DNA of 64,000 nucleotides from Flavobacterium hankyongi. GTDB lineage: Bacteria; Bacteroidota; Bacteroidia; Flavobacteriales; Flavobacteriaceae. Numbering within the stretch: the stretch's first letter is position 1; every line of letters begins with the position of its first letter. A model generated the notes under the pieces. The model was not told the DNA's origin and ran no database searches. It saw only the letters and a program-made list of their open reading frames with translations. A program made the position numbers and the translations under genes. The stretch covers positions 2,604,001-2,668,000 of the forward strand of contig NZ_CP085725.1 in the NCBI RefSeq assembly GCF_036840915.1. The letters run 5' to 3'. This document shows, in pieces, positions 1-8,979 of this stretch.

Positions 1-354
1 AAAATTATAACCAACAGATTTCGAGATATTAAAGTAATTAGAATTAACAGTATGTTCAGGCTCCCAAACACCTGGCTGCCCAAATGAGTTGTAATATCTA
101 ATTCTAAAATCCCAGGAAATAAAAGGATTTAGTTTAACGAATGATGAAGATGCTGAATACTGAATTTGTGACTGAGTATATGTACTACTACCAGTAGGTT
201 TGTATTGGTAATCCCACCATAAACCACTATACCCATTTACTTTGAAGTTCCCTGAAGGGTCAAGGGTTGTTATTTGCCCATAAAAAGATGAGTTTGAAAA
301 TAATGATAATATGAAAACAAGGAAAATTGCTTTTAAATTGTAATTTTTCTGCAT
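1..354 (-). CDS. secreted protein, N-terminal 118 residues only
   Basis: The gene starts with ATG at 354 and runs off the left edge of the window, so only 118 codons are visible. The first 27 or so residues form a signal peptide (KNYNLKAIFLVFILSLFSNS, then a SFYGQ cleavage region), so the product is exported. The mature part is rich in W, Y, S and T (WWDYQYKPTG, WDFRIRYYN), as in beta-sandwich surface proteins of Bacteroidota. No family can be named from the fragment. It lies 16 bp upstream of the FAD oxidoreductase stop on the same strand; co-transcription is possible but unproven. Confidence 0.75.
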   Translation of the reverse strand, partial: MQKNYNLKAIFLVFILSLFSNSSFYGQITTLDPSGNFKVNGYSGLWWDYQYKPTGSSTYTQSQIQYSASSSFVKLNPFISWDFRIRYYNSFGQPGVWEPEHTVNSNYFNISKSVGYNF

Positions 355-370
355 GCGTTTTTTATTAGTT

Positions 371-1483
371 TTATATTAAATCTGCTAATTCTTGTCCAAT
401 TAAACTTCCAATTGCAACACCCATTCCGCCCATTCTAACTCCGCAATAGATATTGGATGATAATTGTTTTACGATAGGTTTTTTATGAGAACCAATTCCC
501 ATAATACCGCTCCATCTGTGTGCGATTTTTACTTCAATTTGCGGTAAAATTACAGTTTTTAACAAACTTTCCAATCTATTTTGAATTAATTCAGTTTGCT
601 CTAGGATTGTAGTCGTTTCTCCTTCAAAATCAAGATTTCTACCACCGCCCAAAAGAATTCTGTTGTTTATGTTTCTGAAATAATAATATCCTTTATCTAA
701 ATGAAAAGTACCTTTAATATCTAAGTCAGGAATAGGTTCAGTAATTAAAACCTGAGCCCGTGCCGGTTTTACTTCTCCTTTTGTTAATTCTTGTGCAAAA
801 CCATTGGTTGCAAACAATAATTTTTTGGTTTTAAAAGTATAATCATTCAGTTGCACCTCAACAGTATTCCCTGTATCAGAAAATTGTGTGACTGTTTGAT
901 TATTTAAAATCATGATGTTTTTTGAATAGACTTCTTTCAAAAGAGCCTGCATCATATTTCCGGTATCAATTTGTGCTTCAAAAGGATTGAAAATGGTATA
1001 TTCCTTTATGCGTGAAAAACCAAACCGATCTACATTTTTTTCAAAAACATCGGTTTTAAATAATGGTCTTAAAATATCATTTATAAATGGTAATTTCTGT
1101 AGACATTCATTATAAGTGGTTTCGTCATTTTCAAGAAATAATTCATAACCACCATAAGGTTTTAAATCTATGGCTTGATCGCCTAAATTTTTGCGTAGCA
1201 ATTGTAAACCAGACCAGCGCTTTTTTACCAGTTCGATTACTTCTTCTTCCGAATGTGTTTTTAAGTCTTCAATAATTTCAGATAGGCTTCCAAAACAGGC
1301 AAAGCCAGCATTTTTAGTACTAGCTCCTTCTGGTAACATTCCTTTTTCAAGTACTAAAATTTTACTTTCAGGGAAACGTTCACGAAGTCTTAAAGCTGTT
1401 TGTAAACCAACAATACCACTTCCAACAATAGTGTAATCAACATTGGTAAACCAATTTTTTATCTCCCAATAACTTAAGTGCAT
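371..1483 (-). CDS. FAD-dependent oxidoreductase of the DAO (glycine/D-amino-acid oxidase) family
   Basis: A 370-residue flavoprotein with an N-terminal dinucleotide-binding fold (VGSGIVGLQTALRLRE, residues about 20-36, then an acidic strand end VLEKG) and a C-terminal GIMGIGSHKKP / YCGVRMGGMGVAIGS segment that closes the FAD site in DAO enzymes. It should oxidise an amine or amino acid using FAD; the substrate cannot be read from the sequence. A ThiO role is unlikely because the thiamine operon nearby carries ThiH, which makes the same intermediate. Its start lies inside the 3' end of the histidine kinase gene (10-bp overlap), so the two are translationally linked. Confidence 0.85.
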   Translation of the reverse strand: MHLSYWEIKNWFTNVDYTIVGSGIVGLQTALRLRERFPESKILVLEKGMLPEGASTKNAGFACFGSLSEIIEDLKTHSEEEVIELVKKRWSGLQLLRKNLGDQAIDLKPYGGYELFLENDETTYNECLQKLPFINDILRPLFKTDVFEKNVDRFGFSRIKEYTIFNPFEAQIDTGNMMQALLKEVYSKNIMILNNQTVTQFSDTGNTVEVQLNDYTFKTKKLLFATNGFAQELTKGEVKPARAQVLITEPIPDLDIKGTFHLDKGYYYFRNINNRILLGGGRNLDFEGETTTILEQTELIQNRLESLLKTVILPQIEVKIAHRWSGIMGIGSHKKPIVKQLSSNIYCGVRMGGMGVAIGSLIGQELADLI

Positions 1484-2625
1484 TTTTTGTAACTAATTTG
1501 AAAAGTTGTGCCTTTATTTATTTCAGAATGAAGTACTTTAATTTTCCCTTTGTGGTATTCCTCAACAATTCTTTTGGTAAGTGAAAGTCCCAATCCCCAT
1601 CCTCTTTTTTTGGTTGTAAATCCAGGGTCAAAAATAGCATTAAATAAGTTTTTAGGAATCCCTTTTCCAGTATCTGAAACCTTAATTTTTGCATTACCAA
1701 ATTCTTCTTCGATAGTGATAAGTATAGAACCTCTTCCTCTCATAGCATCAATAGCATTTTTTACTAAATTTTCTATGGTCCATCCGTGAAGCGTTGGATT
1801 TAGTTTAACAGGAATTTCTTTTTCAGGTGCTTTAAACGTGAAATTAACTTGACCTTCAAATCGTGATTCTAAATAGTTGTAGGCATTTTTAGTTTCTGAA
1901 ATTAAATCTTTTATTTCCAAGATAGGTTCAGAACCGATTTTAGAAAAACGATCAGTAATATTTTGAAGCCTAGTAATGTCTTTTTCAATTTCTTCAACCA
2001 TTGTTGAATCAATATTGTCGGCTTTCATTATTTCTACCCAACCAATAAGTGATGACAAAGGAGTTCCAATTTGATGTGCGGTTTCTTTAGCCATTCCGGC
2101 CCAAAGTTTGTTTTGAACTGATACTTTTGAGGCTTTGTAGTAATTGTAAACCAATGCTCCAAAAAGGATAATAATAGTAATTAGAGCAATAGGATAATAT
2201 TTTAATTGCTTTAACAATTGGGAATTAGTGTAATACAAGTATTGGTAATTGTTTTTATCTATACTAATTTCAATTTTGTTATTGGCAGTTTTAAATTGCT
2301 GTAAAAGCCTTTTAGATCTTATAGAATCTTTTAATATTTCCTCATCAATGTTATTAACGCTTAGAATACTATCGTTTTTATCAACAAGTATGGTTGGAAT
2401 GGTTCCGTTGTTGGTTAAGATCTGGAGGGGTAAATCAACTTCGGTATCGTCGGTTGCATTTTGAAGGGTTTTTTGTGCAGTTGCCCAAAGTTCCATTTTA
2501 TTTCTTTCCTCTTTTTTAAAAATTTGTACCAATGTATATGTATTCCACAAAATCAGTACGATTATCAGAAATGAAAATCCAACTAGAACCCAACGTGTAA
2601 TACTATTTTTTTCTGAAAAAAGCAT
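1474..2625 (-). CDS. membrane sensor histidine kinase
   Basis: A 383-residue kinase. Two membrane segments (about 11-33 and 145-162) bracket a roughly 110-residue extracytoplasmic sensor region. The dimerisation box AKETAHQIGTPLSSL places the phosphorylated histidine at about residue 184, and the ATPase domain shows the N box (NLVKNAIDAM), G1 box (DTGKGIP) and G2 box (GWGLGLSL). There is no HAMP or PAS domain and no response regulator next to it, so it is an orphan kinase. The gene overlaps the downstream oxidoreductase by 10 bp. The signal it senses is unknown. Confidence 0.92.
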   Translation of the reverse strand: MLFSEKNSITRWVLVGFSFLIIVLILWNTYTLVQIFKKEERNKMELWATAQKTLQNATDDTEVDLPLQILTNNGTIPTILVDKNDSILSVNNIDEEILKDSIRSKRLLQQFKTANNKIEISIDKNNYQYLYYTNSQLLKQLKYYPIALITIIILFGALVYNYYKASKVSVQNKLWAGMAKETAHQIGTPLSSLIGWVEIMKADNIDSTMVEEIEKDITRLQNITDRFSKIGSEPILEIKDLISETKNAYNYLESRFEGQVNFTFKAPEKEIPVKLNPTLHGWTIENLVKNAIDAMRGRGSILITIEEEFGNAKIKVSDTGKGIPKNLFNAIFDPGFTTKKRGWGLGLSLTKRIVEEYHKGKIKVLHSEINKGTTFQISYKKCT

Positions 2626-2704
2626 AAAAATGAAAAGTGTGGTTAAATATAGTAAAATCTAAAATATCAGTTTGCAATACTGCTTTAAAAACATTTCTAT
2701 TTAT

Positions 2705-2712
2705 TACTTTTG
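2705..2712 (+). promoter_or_regulatory. flavobacterial -7 promoter box (TACTTTTG)
   Basis: The sequence matches the Bacteroidota sigma-A -7 consensus TAnnTTTG and lies 18 bp upstream of the flavin reductase ATG. Inference from consensus only. Confidence 0.5.
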
Positions 2713-2730
2713 CTTTAAACGATTTTTAAA

Positions 2731-3606
2731 ATGAAAAGTTTCCAACCGTCTGAATTGCCAACGGCTCAATTACAAACTTATTTGCAAGGTGCTATTGCCC
2801 CAAGACCAATAGCATTTGCTAGTACTCTTAACGAAGAAGGAGTCCCAAACTTATCTCCGTTTAGTTTTTTTAACATTTTTAGTGCAAATCCGCCTATTTT
2901 AGTTTTTTCACCTTCAAGACGTGTTAGGGATAATACAACAAAACATACCTTAGAAAATGTTTTAGCTACTAAAGAAGTAGTAATTAATGTTGTAAATTAT
3001 GATACCGTACAACAAACTTCTTTGGCGAGTACAGAATATGGTGATGGAGTTAATGAATTTGAAAAAGCGGGACTTACAGCTGTGGCTTCAGATCTAGTAA
3101 AACCTTTTCGAGTGGCTGAATCACCAGTGCAGTTTGAGTGTAAAGTTAATGATGTAATTGCTTTAGGAATAGAAGGAGGAGCAGGGAATTTAGTAATTTG
3201 TGAAATTGTAAAAGTTCATATTAGAGAGGAAGTTTTAAGTGAAGCTGGTGGAATTGACCAATATAAAATTGATTTGGTTTCTCGTTTAGGAGGAAACTGG
3301 TACTCACGTTCAAACATGGGATTGTTTGAAGTACCAAAACCACTGGTAACACTAGGAATTGGTGTCGATGCCATCCCTGATTATATAAGAAAAGATCCAT
3401 TTTTTACAGGGAATGATTTGGGAATGTTAGGAAATATAGAATCGTTGCCAAGCGACGAAGAAATCGCTATATTTGTCCAAGAAAATTTTACTGTGAAAGC
3501 AGTTTTGAGTGCTGATGATCGTTTAAAGGTCAATCAATTAGCAAAAGAGTATTTAGAAAAACAAGACATACTTTCGGCATGGAAAGTATTATTGGCAAAG
3601 CAATAA
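2731..3606 (+). CDS. flavin reductase family (FMN-binding split-barrel) protein
   Basis: This 291-residue protein has the split-barrel fold of the flavin reductase / DIM6-NTAB family: APRPIAFASTLNEEGVPNLSPFSFFN at the N-terminus is the typical FMN-contacting block, followed by NPPILVFSPS and a KDVVINV-type strand. Members bind FMN and reduce flavin or act as FMN-dependent oxidoreductases; the partner is unknown. It is about 90 residues longer than minimal members, the extra being a C-terminal helical tail (from about residue 215). The next gene starts 11 bp after its stop, suggesting an operon with the DUF3127 gene. Confidence 0.85.
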   Translation: MKSFQPSELPTAQLQTYLQGAIAPRPIAFASTLNEEGVPNLSPFSFFNIFSANPPILVFSPSRRVRDNTTKHTLENVLATKEVVINVVNYDTVQQTSLASTEYGDGVNEFEKAGLTAVASDLVKPFRVAESPVQFECKVNDVIALGIEGGAGNLVICEIVKVHIREEVLSEAGGIDQYKIDLVSRLGGNWYSRSNMGLFEVPKPLVTLGIGVDAIPDYIRKDPFFTGNDLGMLGNIESLPSDEEIAIFVQENFTVKAVLSADDRLKVNQLAKEYLEKQDILSAWKVLLAKQ

Positions 3607-3617
3607 ATTTAGAGATT

Positions 3618-3995
3618 ATGGAAGTTACAGGAAGAATTAAAGTGATTAACCCTACACAGGACGTTAGCGCATCATTCAAGAAAAGAGAATTGGTTGTTAC
3701 TACTGATGAGCAGTACCCACAACACATTATGATTGAGTTTACTCAAGCAAAAGTAGATGATTTGAATAACTTCCAAGTTGGTGAGCAAGTGAAAGTATCT
3801 ATCAATTTACGTGGTCGTGAATGGACAAATCCTCAAGGTGAAACGAAATATTTTAACTCTATCCAGGGATGGAGAATTGAGCGTTTACAGCAAGCAGCAC
3901 CTGCAGGACAAGATATGCCTGCAATGCCAGCAGCACAAGCTTTTGAGCCAGCACCAAGTTTTAATGAAGAAGAGCATGATGATCTTCCATTCTAA
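3618..3995 (+). CDS. DUF3127 protein
   Basis: A 125-residue protein beginning MEVTGRIKVINPTQDVSASF, the conserved start of DUF3127 proteins, which are common in Bacteroidota and have an OB-like single-domain core (KRELVVTTDEQYPQHIMIEF). An upstream in-frame ATG at 3579 lies inside the flavin reductase gene; the start at 3618 matches the family. The C-terminal third is low-complexity (PAMPAAQAFEPAPS) and ends in an acidic DDLPF, a layout reminiscent of single-stranded DNA-binding protein tails. A nucleic-acid role is therefore conceivable, but only by analogy. Confidence 0.85.
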   Translation: MEVTGRIKVINPTQDVSASFKKRELVVTTDEQYPQHIMIEFTQAKVDDLNNFQVGEQVKVSINLRGREWTNPQGETKYFNSIQGWRIERLQQAAPAGQDMPAMPAAQAFEPAPSFNEEEHDDLPF

Positions 3996-4029
3996 TTTCT
4001 GATTGCAAATTTTAGAATTTAGATATTAA

Positions 4030-4071
4030 AATGTCATACTGAGCTGGGCAAAGTATGACATTCGTTTTTTT
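4030..4071 (+). terminator. Rho-independent terminator after the DUF3127 gene
   Basis: An 11-bp perfect stem (4030-4040 with 4052-4062) followed by a T run at 4065-4071. The loop GAGCTGGGCAA resembles the short GAGC-type repeat seen in other intergenic hairpins of this window. Confidence 0.75.
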
Positions 4072-4094
4072 AAATCTTTAATTTATTTTTATAA

Positions 4095-4736
4095 ATGTAT
4101 TTTATAACCAAAGAATTGTATTTTCCACCAGTTGAGCAAACTTCACCTGAAGGTGTTTTGGCAGTAGGAGGCGATTTGTCTCCAGAGCGATTGCTATTGG
4201 CTTACAAAAATGGAATTTTCCCTTGGTTTGATGATACTGATCCCATTTTATGGTGGTGTCCTCCTGAACGAATGGTTTTATTTCCCGATGAATTTAAACC
4301 ATCTAAAAGCATGCGGAATGTAATTAATAAAGGCATTTATACAGTTACTTTTAATAAAGCTTTTAGAGAGGTAATGATTAATTGCCAACAAATATATCGT
4401 CCAGGGCAATACGGAACTTGGATCAATGAAGAGATGATTGATGCTTATACTTTTTTACATGAAATTGGTAAAGCAATGTCAGTTGAAGTTTGGTTTGAAG
4501 ATAAATTGGTCGGAGGCTTGTATGGTGTGGATATGGACCATGTTTTTTGTGGTGAAAGTATGTTTTCCCACATGAGTAATTCCTCAAAAGTTGCCTTTGT
4601 GGCTATGGTCGCTTACTTAAAGAAAAACAATTATAAATTGTTAGATTGTCAAATGTATAACGACCATTTGGCGAGTTTAGGTTGTCGCGAAATTCCGAGA
4701 GAAGAGTTTTTGGATATTTTGAAGAATAAATCCTAA
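4095..4736 (+). CDS. aat: leucyl/phenylalanyl-tRNA-protein transferase
   Basis: Cytoplasmic 213-residue enzyme that adds Leu or Phe from charged tRNA to proteins with N-terminal Arg or Lys, marking them for ClpS/ClpAP degradation (N-end rule). Diagnostic blocks are present in order: [20 protein letters not shown] with GIFPWF (about 20-45), WWCPPERMV (about 53), GTWI (about 115), GESMFS (about 154) and the LLDCQ block (about 185). Length is normal for the family. The stop overlaps the stop of the convergent VF530 gene by 4 bp. Confidence 0.95.
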   Translation: MYFITKELYFPPVEQTSPEGVLAVGGDLSPERLLLAYKNGIFPWFDDTDPILWWCPPERMVLFPDEFKPSKSMRNVINKGIYTVTFNKAFREVMINCQQIYRPGQYGTWINEEMIDAYTFLHEIGKAMSVEVWFEDKLVGGLYGVDMDHVFCGESMFSHMSNSSKVAFVAMVAYLKKNNYKLLDCQMYNDHLASLGCREIPREEFLDILKNKS

Positions 4737-4951
4737 GAAGTTAGCTTTGGTAAAGTTTTGACATACAATTCTTCTACTTTTTTTCTGGCCCAGTCTGTTT
4801 TGCGTAAAAAAGTCAGACTAGACTTAACCGATGGATTATTTTTAAAACAATTTATAGGAATCAATTCTTCCAAAGTATCAAATCCATAGAAATCCACCAG
4901 AGTTTCAACAATGGTCTTTAGAGTTTTTCCGTGTAAAGGGTCGTTGCTCAT
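4733..4951 (-). CDS. VF530-like (DUF2132) small DNA-binding protein
   Basis: A 72-residue protein matching the VF530 family throughout: [20 protein letters not shown], an [17 protein letters not shown] block, and [16 protein letters not shown]. The family is a compact helical domain described as DNA-binding from structure; its biological role is not established. It ends convergently into aat and starts 7 bp after the YoaK-family gene's stop, so the two may be co-transcribed. Confidence 0.88.
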   Translation of the reverse strand: MSNDPLHGKTLKTIVETLVDFYGFDTLEELIPINCFKNNPSVKSSLTFLRKTDWARKKVEELYVKTLPKLTS

Positions 4952-4958
4952 TTTTAAT

Positions 4959-5702
4959 TTATTTAACAGGTGTTTTTCTTCTCAGTTTTCTCAGCGTAAA
5001 ATTATAATAAAATATCAGGTTGTCCATTGTCAAGACAATTGCAATTAGGATAGCGGCAAGTAGTAGTGTTTTCAGTCCAATTTGATAAAACAACAAGGTG
5101 CCTGAAATACATCCGGTAAAAAAGAAGAACACAATGGAAAGTTTAAGGAAAATGTTCTTTTTTAATTTTGGTGTATTTGGATGATTTCTATAGAAAATAA
5201 ACTGTGATATTTCAATCCCCAAATCGGTAAAAAGCCCAGTTAAATGAGTAGTTCGAACTGTTGACTGTGATATTTTGGTTACCAAAGCGTTTTGCAAACC
5301 CATTGCAAACAAAAGTAGGTAGGCGATTTGGTTTGTATCTGCGGTATTTTTAAAATTCCAGTAATTCCAAAAACCTACAAACACAAGCAAGAATAATTCA
5401 AGAAACATAGGGGTTGTATGTAGGTATTTCTTTTTTCTGATAGCGGCTATTTCAATGAAAGAATTCGAAACAAAAGCACCCAAAAAGAAAAACAAGATAT
5501 AAAGGATGTAGGGAACAGCGTTACTATATCTTCCAGTAATAAATTCTTCTGAAAAATAGGCAAAATGACCCGTTACATTGGTAGTGAGTGTTCCAATAGC
5601 CAACACGCCCACACTGTTCACAATGCCGGCAATCAAAGACAGATTAGATGCTAATCGCAGATTGTGTTTAAATGTTCTGTTTTTACCTTGATGTCTAAAC
5701 AT
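4959..5702 (-). CDS. YoaK (DUF1275) family inner-membrane protein
   Basis: This 247-residue protein has about six hydrophobic segments. The N-terminal [20 protein letters not shown] followed by VTGHFAYF is the hallmark of DUF1275, and the internal [18 protein letters not shown] block repeats the pattern. Function of the family is unknown; transport has been suggested. The C-terminus is strongly basic ([10 protein letters not shown]), placing it in the cytoplasm by the positive-inside rule. Confidence 0.88.
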   Translation of the reverse strand: MFRHQGKNRTFKHNLRLASNLSLIAGIVNSVGVLAIGTLTTNVTGHFAYFSEEFITGRYSNAVPYILYILFFFLGAFVSNSFIEIAAIRKKKYLHTTPMFLELFLLVFVGFWNYWNFKNTADTNQIAYLLLFAMGLQNALVTKISQSTVRTTHLTGLFTDLGIEISQFIFYRNHPNTPKLKKNIFLKLSIVFFFFTGCISGTLLFYQIGLKTLLLAAILIAIVLTMDNLIFYYNFTLRKLRRKTPVK

Positions 5703-5746
5703 TGAAAAAGTAGTATTTGGTTGTTTCTTTCAATGTATAAATATAA

Positions 5747-6457
5747 TTAAAATTTCAGTCTGTTAAATTGCCAGTGTAACGTATTGAAAATCAAAAGTTC
5801 GTTTTCTAATATAGGTAACTCCATAAGTAGCTTTAAAGTTTCCTGTGCCATCATCGTGCCGATGATACCGGGTAATGTACCTAATACGCCATTTAAACTA
5901 CAATTTGGGACATCTTCTGGGTTTGGAGGCAGAGGAAACAGGTCGCGAAGATTTTTAGAGCCTTTATGGTTAAAAACGGCCATCTGTCCTTCAAATTTTA
6001 AAATACTTCCGTAAACCAAAGGTTTGCCCAGTTTTACACAGGTGTCATTGACTAGATAGCGTGTGGTGAAATTGTCGCATCCATCCACAACCACATCAAA
6101 TTCAGATACTATTCTTTCCGTATTTTCAGAAGTCAGTTTTTCTTCAAAAATTACATAATCCACATTCGGATTTAAACGTTCCAAAGTTGATTTGGCCGAA
6201 ATGACTTTTGGAGTTCCAACCTCATCTTCAGTATATAAAATCTGTCGATGTAGATTGTGCAGTTCCACTTGATCGAAATCAATTATTCCAATGGTGCCAA
6301 CACCAGAAGTTGCTAAATATTGTAACACGGGACAACCCAATCCGCCAGCTCCAATAACTAAAACTTTGGCATTTTTAAGTTTTAATTGACCAGTTTCGCC
6401 TACTTCAGGCAGTAACATGGGTTTTCCGTAACGTAAAATATCAGATATAGTAAGCAT
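5747..6457 (-). CDS. thiF: ThiF-like adenylyltransferase for the ThiS sulfur carrier
   Basis: A 236-residue E1-like enzyme that adenylates the C-terminal glycine of ThiS so sulfur can be attached for thiazole synthesis. The ATP site is GAGGLGCPVLQYL (about 36-48) with the following IIDFDQVELHNLHRQ block, the DGCDNFTTRYLVND segment, and the cysteine-bearing loop NCSLNGVLGTLPGIIG (about 186-201). Unlike E. coli ThiF and MoeB it has no CxxC pair: its only cysteines are the GC, GCD, DTC and NCS ones, so the structural zinc site is missing. It is the last gene of the thi operon, 16 bp after thiH. Confidence 0.9.
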   Translation of the reverse strand: MLTISDILRYGKPMLLPEVGETGQLKLKNAKVLVIGAGGLGCPVLQYLATSGVGTIGIIDFDQVELHNLHRQILYTEDEVGTPKVISAKSTLERLNPNVDYVIFEEKLTSENTERIVSEFDVVVDGCDNFTTRYLVNDTCVKLGKPLVYGSILKFEGQMAVFNHKGSKNLRDLFPLPPNPEDVPNCSLNGVLGTLPGIIGTMMAQETLKLLMELPILENELLIFNTLHWQFNRLKF

Positions 6458-6473
6458 TAACTGTTTTTAGTAT

Positions 6474-7589
6474 TTATAACATGTAACTTCTGTCCCAGTC
6501 TTTCCAAATGGGCTCATAACCTTTTTGAGTTATAATCTTCGCAATTTCAAAGGCCGAACGTTCATCGCTGGTTTCAAATTGTTCCAACGATTCTACATCA
6601 ACTGCATAACCGCCTGGATTGGTTTTCGAGCCTGCACTCATAGAAGTAACTCCGATTGGGATAATGTTATCACGGAATTTTTCATTTTCTCGTGTCGAAA
6701 TAGAAATTTCCAAATCTTCGTTCCACAATCTGTAGGCACAAATCAACTGGAGTAAATCACGGTCTTCCATGATGAAATTCGGTTCGATAATGCCTTCGGC
6801 TGGACGCAAACGCGGAAAGGAAACGGAATACTTGCTCCGCCAATAGGTCTTTTGTAAATAATCCAAGTGCAAAGCATTAAAAAAACTGTCGGTACGCCAA
6901 TCTTCTAAACCGAGTAAAACTCCTAAACCTATTTTGTGAATTCCTGCTTTACCAATGCGATCAGGAGTTTCCAACCGAAAATCGTAATTGGATTTTTTTC
7001 CTTTTGGATGGTATTGTTTGTACACTTCTCGATGATAGGTTTCCTGATAAACTAAAACTGTGTGAACTCCTGCATCATGTAATTGTTCATATTCTTCTTG
7101 TGAAATAGGTTGTACTTCGACTGAAATATTAGCAAAATCCTTTTTAATCTGCTCAACTGCTTTCAGGAAATAATTGATGTTGACGGTATAATTGGCTTCA
7201 CCGGTAACTAATAATACATGATCAAAACCAGCTTTTTTAAGTTCTGCTACTTCTAATTCTATTTCCTTATCGGTAAGGGTTTTGCGTTTGATTTTATTGT
7301 CCAAACTGAAGCCGCAATACGTACAAATGTTTTGGCATTCATTGCTGAGGTACATGGGCGCATACATTTGGATCGTTTTTCCGAAACGTTTTTTGGTTAA
7401 CTGATGGCTCATTTGTGCCATTTGTTCCAAATACTGTTGTGCAGCTGGTGAAATTAAAACCAGAAAATCATTTAGATTCTTTTTGGTTTTTGCCAAGGCT
7501 GATTCGACTTCTTTTGAAGTGGTATTGTAAATCAAGTTTTGCACCTCATCCCAGTTGTATTTTTCAAAAACAGAAGCAAAAGTACTCAT
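6474..7589 (-). CDS. thiH: 2-iminoacetate synthase, radical SAM
   Basis: Splits tyrosine to dehydroglycine (2-iminoacetate) and p-cresol, supplying the C-N unit of the thiazole ring to ThiG. The 371-residue protein carries the CX3CX2C iron-sulfur motif (ECQNICTYCGFS, about residue 90), the SAM-binding LLVTGEAN block, and the family's C-terminal MSAGSKTNPGGY segment. The ATG at 7589 is preferred over an in-frame GTG at 7592 that abuts the thiG stop. ThiH rather than the oxygen-requiring ThiO pathway means this branch uses anaerobic-type chemistry even if the organism is aerobic. Confidence 0.95.
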   Translation of the reverse strand: MSTFASVFEKYNWDEVQNLIYNTTSKEVESALAKTKKNLNDFLVLISPAAQQYLEQMAQMSHQLTKKRFGKTIQMYAPMYLSNECQNICTYCGFSLDNKIKRKTLTDKEIELEVAELKKAGFDHVLLVTGEANYTVNINYFLKAVEQIKKDFANISVEVQPISQEEYEQLHDAGVHTVLVYQETYHREVYKQYHPKGKKSNYDFRLETPDRIGKAGIHKIGLGVLLGLEDWRTDSFFNALHLDYLQKTYWRSKYSVSFPRLRPAEGIIEPNFIMEDRDLLQLICAYRLWNEDLEISISTRENEKFRDNIIPIGVTSMSAGSKTNPGGYAVDVESLEQFETSDERSAFEIAKIITQKGYEPIWKDWDRSYML

Positions 7590-7592
7590 CAC

Positions 7593-8363
7593 TTATTCGG
7601 TTAAAAAATCAGTTAACGGACTGGATGCTATTACCTTATTTGTTGTTTGTGCCAATTGCGCTTCGTAAGCCTTTCTTCCGGCAATAACAGCTGCTGCAAA
7701 TGCTTCAGCCATGAGTACAGGATTTCCAGCAACCGCAATGGCTGTGTTCACCAGGACAGCATCGGCACCCATTTCCATGGCACGTGCAGCATGTGAGGGT
7801 GCTCCAATTCCGGCATCTACAATGACTGGAACTTTACTTTGCTCAATGATAATCTCTAGAAAATCTTCGGTTTTTAATCCTTTATTGCTTCCTATGGGAG
7901 AACCTAATGGCATTACTGCGGCAGTTCCCACTTCTTCCAGCCGTTTACATAAAACTGGGTCAGCATGAATGTAAGGTAAAATGATAAACCCGAGTTTAGC
8001 CAGTCCTTCTGTAGCTTTTAAGGTTTCAATAGGGTCGGGCAAAAGGTATTTTGGGTCGGGATGTATTTCTAGCTTTAGCCAATTGGTTTCCAAGGCTTCA
8101 CGGGCTAATAGTGCCGCAAAAATGGCTTCTTTGGCATTTCTGGCGCCAGATGTATTGGGCAACAAATTAATGTGCGAATGATTGATATGAGATAAAATCG
8201 CATCGGTTTCGGTTTCTAAATCGACGCGTTTTAAGGCAACGGTTACCAATTCGCTTCCCGAAGCTAAGATTGCTTCTTCCATTTGTCGGTTAGAACCAAA
8301 TTTTCCTGTTCCCAAAAAAAGACGGGAGCTGAATTCTTTATCGGCTATTTTAAGAGTTGACAT
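7593..8363 (-). CDS. thiG: thiazole synthase
   Basis: A 256-residue TIM-barrel enzyme that builds the thiazole phosphate ring from deoxyxylulose-5-phosphate, ThiS thiocarboxylate and 2-iminoacetate. Visible family blocks: [10 protein letters not shown] (about 13-22), the VALKRVD strand with the Schiff-base lysine not far after, [16 protein letters not shown]-type [25 protein letters not shown] and the phosphate-binding [12 protein letters not shown]. The start overlaps the 3' end of thiE by 14 bp, consistent with tight translational coupling. Confidence 0.96.
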   Translation of the reverse strand: MSTLKIADKEFSSRLFLGTGKFGSNRQMEEAILASGSELVTVALKRVDLETETDAILSHINHSHINLLPNTSGARNAKEAIFAALLAREALETNWLKLEIHPDPKYLLPDPIETLKATEGLAKLGFIILPYIHADPVLCKRLEEVGTAAVMPLGSPIGSNKGLKTEDFLEIIIEQSKVPVIVDAGIGAPSHAARAMEMGADAVLVNTAIAVAGNPVLMAEAFAAAVIAGRKAYEAQLAQTTNKVIASSPLTDFLTE

Positions 8364-8979
8364 ACAGTGTTGTGTTTAGTTGTGAGTAGTTGTTTTCTTG
8401 ATATTCATTGGTAATTAAACTTGAAACAGCTATTCCATGAATCCCCATTTTCATTAGGTTTTCGACATCTTCCATTTGAATTCCGCCGATAGCATAGATA
8501 GGAATCTGAATTTTTTCTGCTTTTAGTTTTTGCAGAATGTTCTGGTATCCGTCGAGACCAAGTAAAGGACTCAAATTTTGTTTGGTAGTGGTGAATTTAT
8601 AAGGACCAAGACCTATATAATCGCAGTTTTCTTCAAATCTTCGTATAACATCTTCATACGTATTGGCTGTTCCGCCAATGATTTTATATTCGTCAAGAAT
8701 GGTTCGGGCTTCTTTCACATTCATATCCGTTAAACCCAAATGAACACCATCGGCATCCACTTCTTGACACAAATACGGATTGTCGTTGATAATAAATGTT
8801 GCTGAATAGGTATCGCAAAGTAATTTGGCCGCTTCGGCTAAGCCGTATAATTGTTCTTGATTATCGGTTTTAAATCGCAATTGAATCCAATCACAGCCAG
8901 TGTCTAGGGCATGATGAATATTTCGTATTTGGCTGTAAATTGTTTCACCTTGTGAAATGTATTGTAATTTGCTAAACAT
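8350..8979 (-). CDS. thiE: thiamine phosphate synthase
   Basis: Joins hydroxymethylpyrimidine diphosphate to thiazole phosphate. The 209-residue protein has the expected motifs: IQLRFKT (pyrophosphate contact), [10 protein letters not shown] (the catalytic ND), [32 protein letters not shown] and AIGGI. These make it the likely active ThiE of the operon, in contrast to the paralogue two genes upstream. It overlaps thiD by 8 bp and thiG by 14 bp. Confidence 0.92.
   Translation of the reverse strand: MFSKLQYISQGETIYSQIRNIHHALDTGCDWIQLRFKTDNQEQLYGLAEAAKLLCDTYSATFIINDNPYLCQEVDADGVHLGLTDMNVKEARTILDEYKIIGGTANTYEDVIRRFEENCDYIGLGPYKFTTTKQNLSPLLGLDGYQNILQKLKAEKIQIPIYAIGGIQMEDVENLMKMGIHGIAVSSLITNEYQENNYSQLNTTLYVNS

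Noticed and set aside
371..1483. ThiO glycine oxidase of the thiamine pathway
   Set aside because: ThiH is present in the operon and makes the same intermediate; the oxidoreductase is 4 kb away and linked to a kinase instead.
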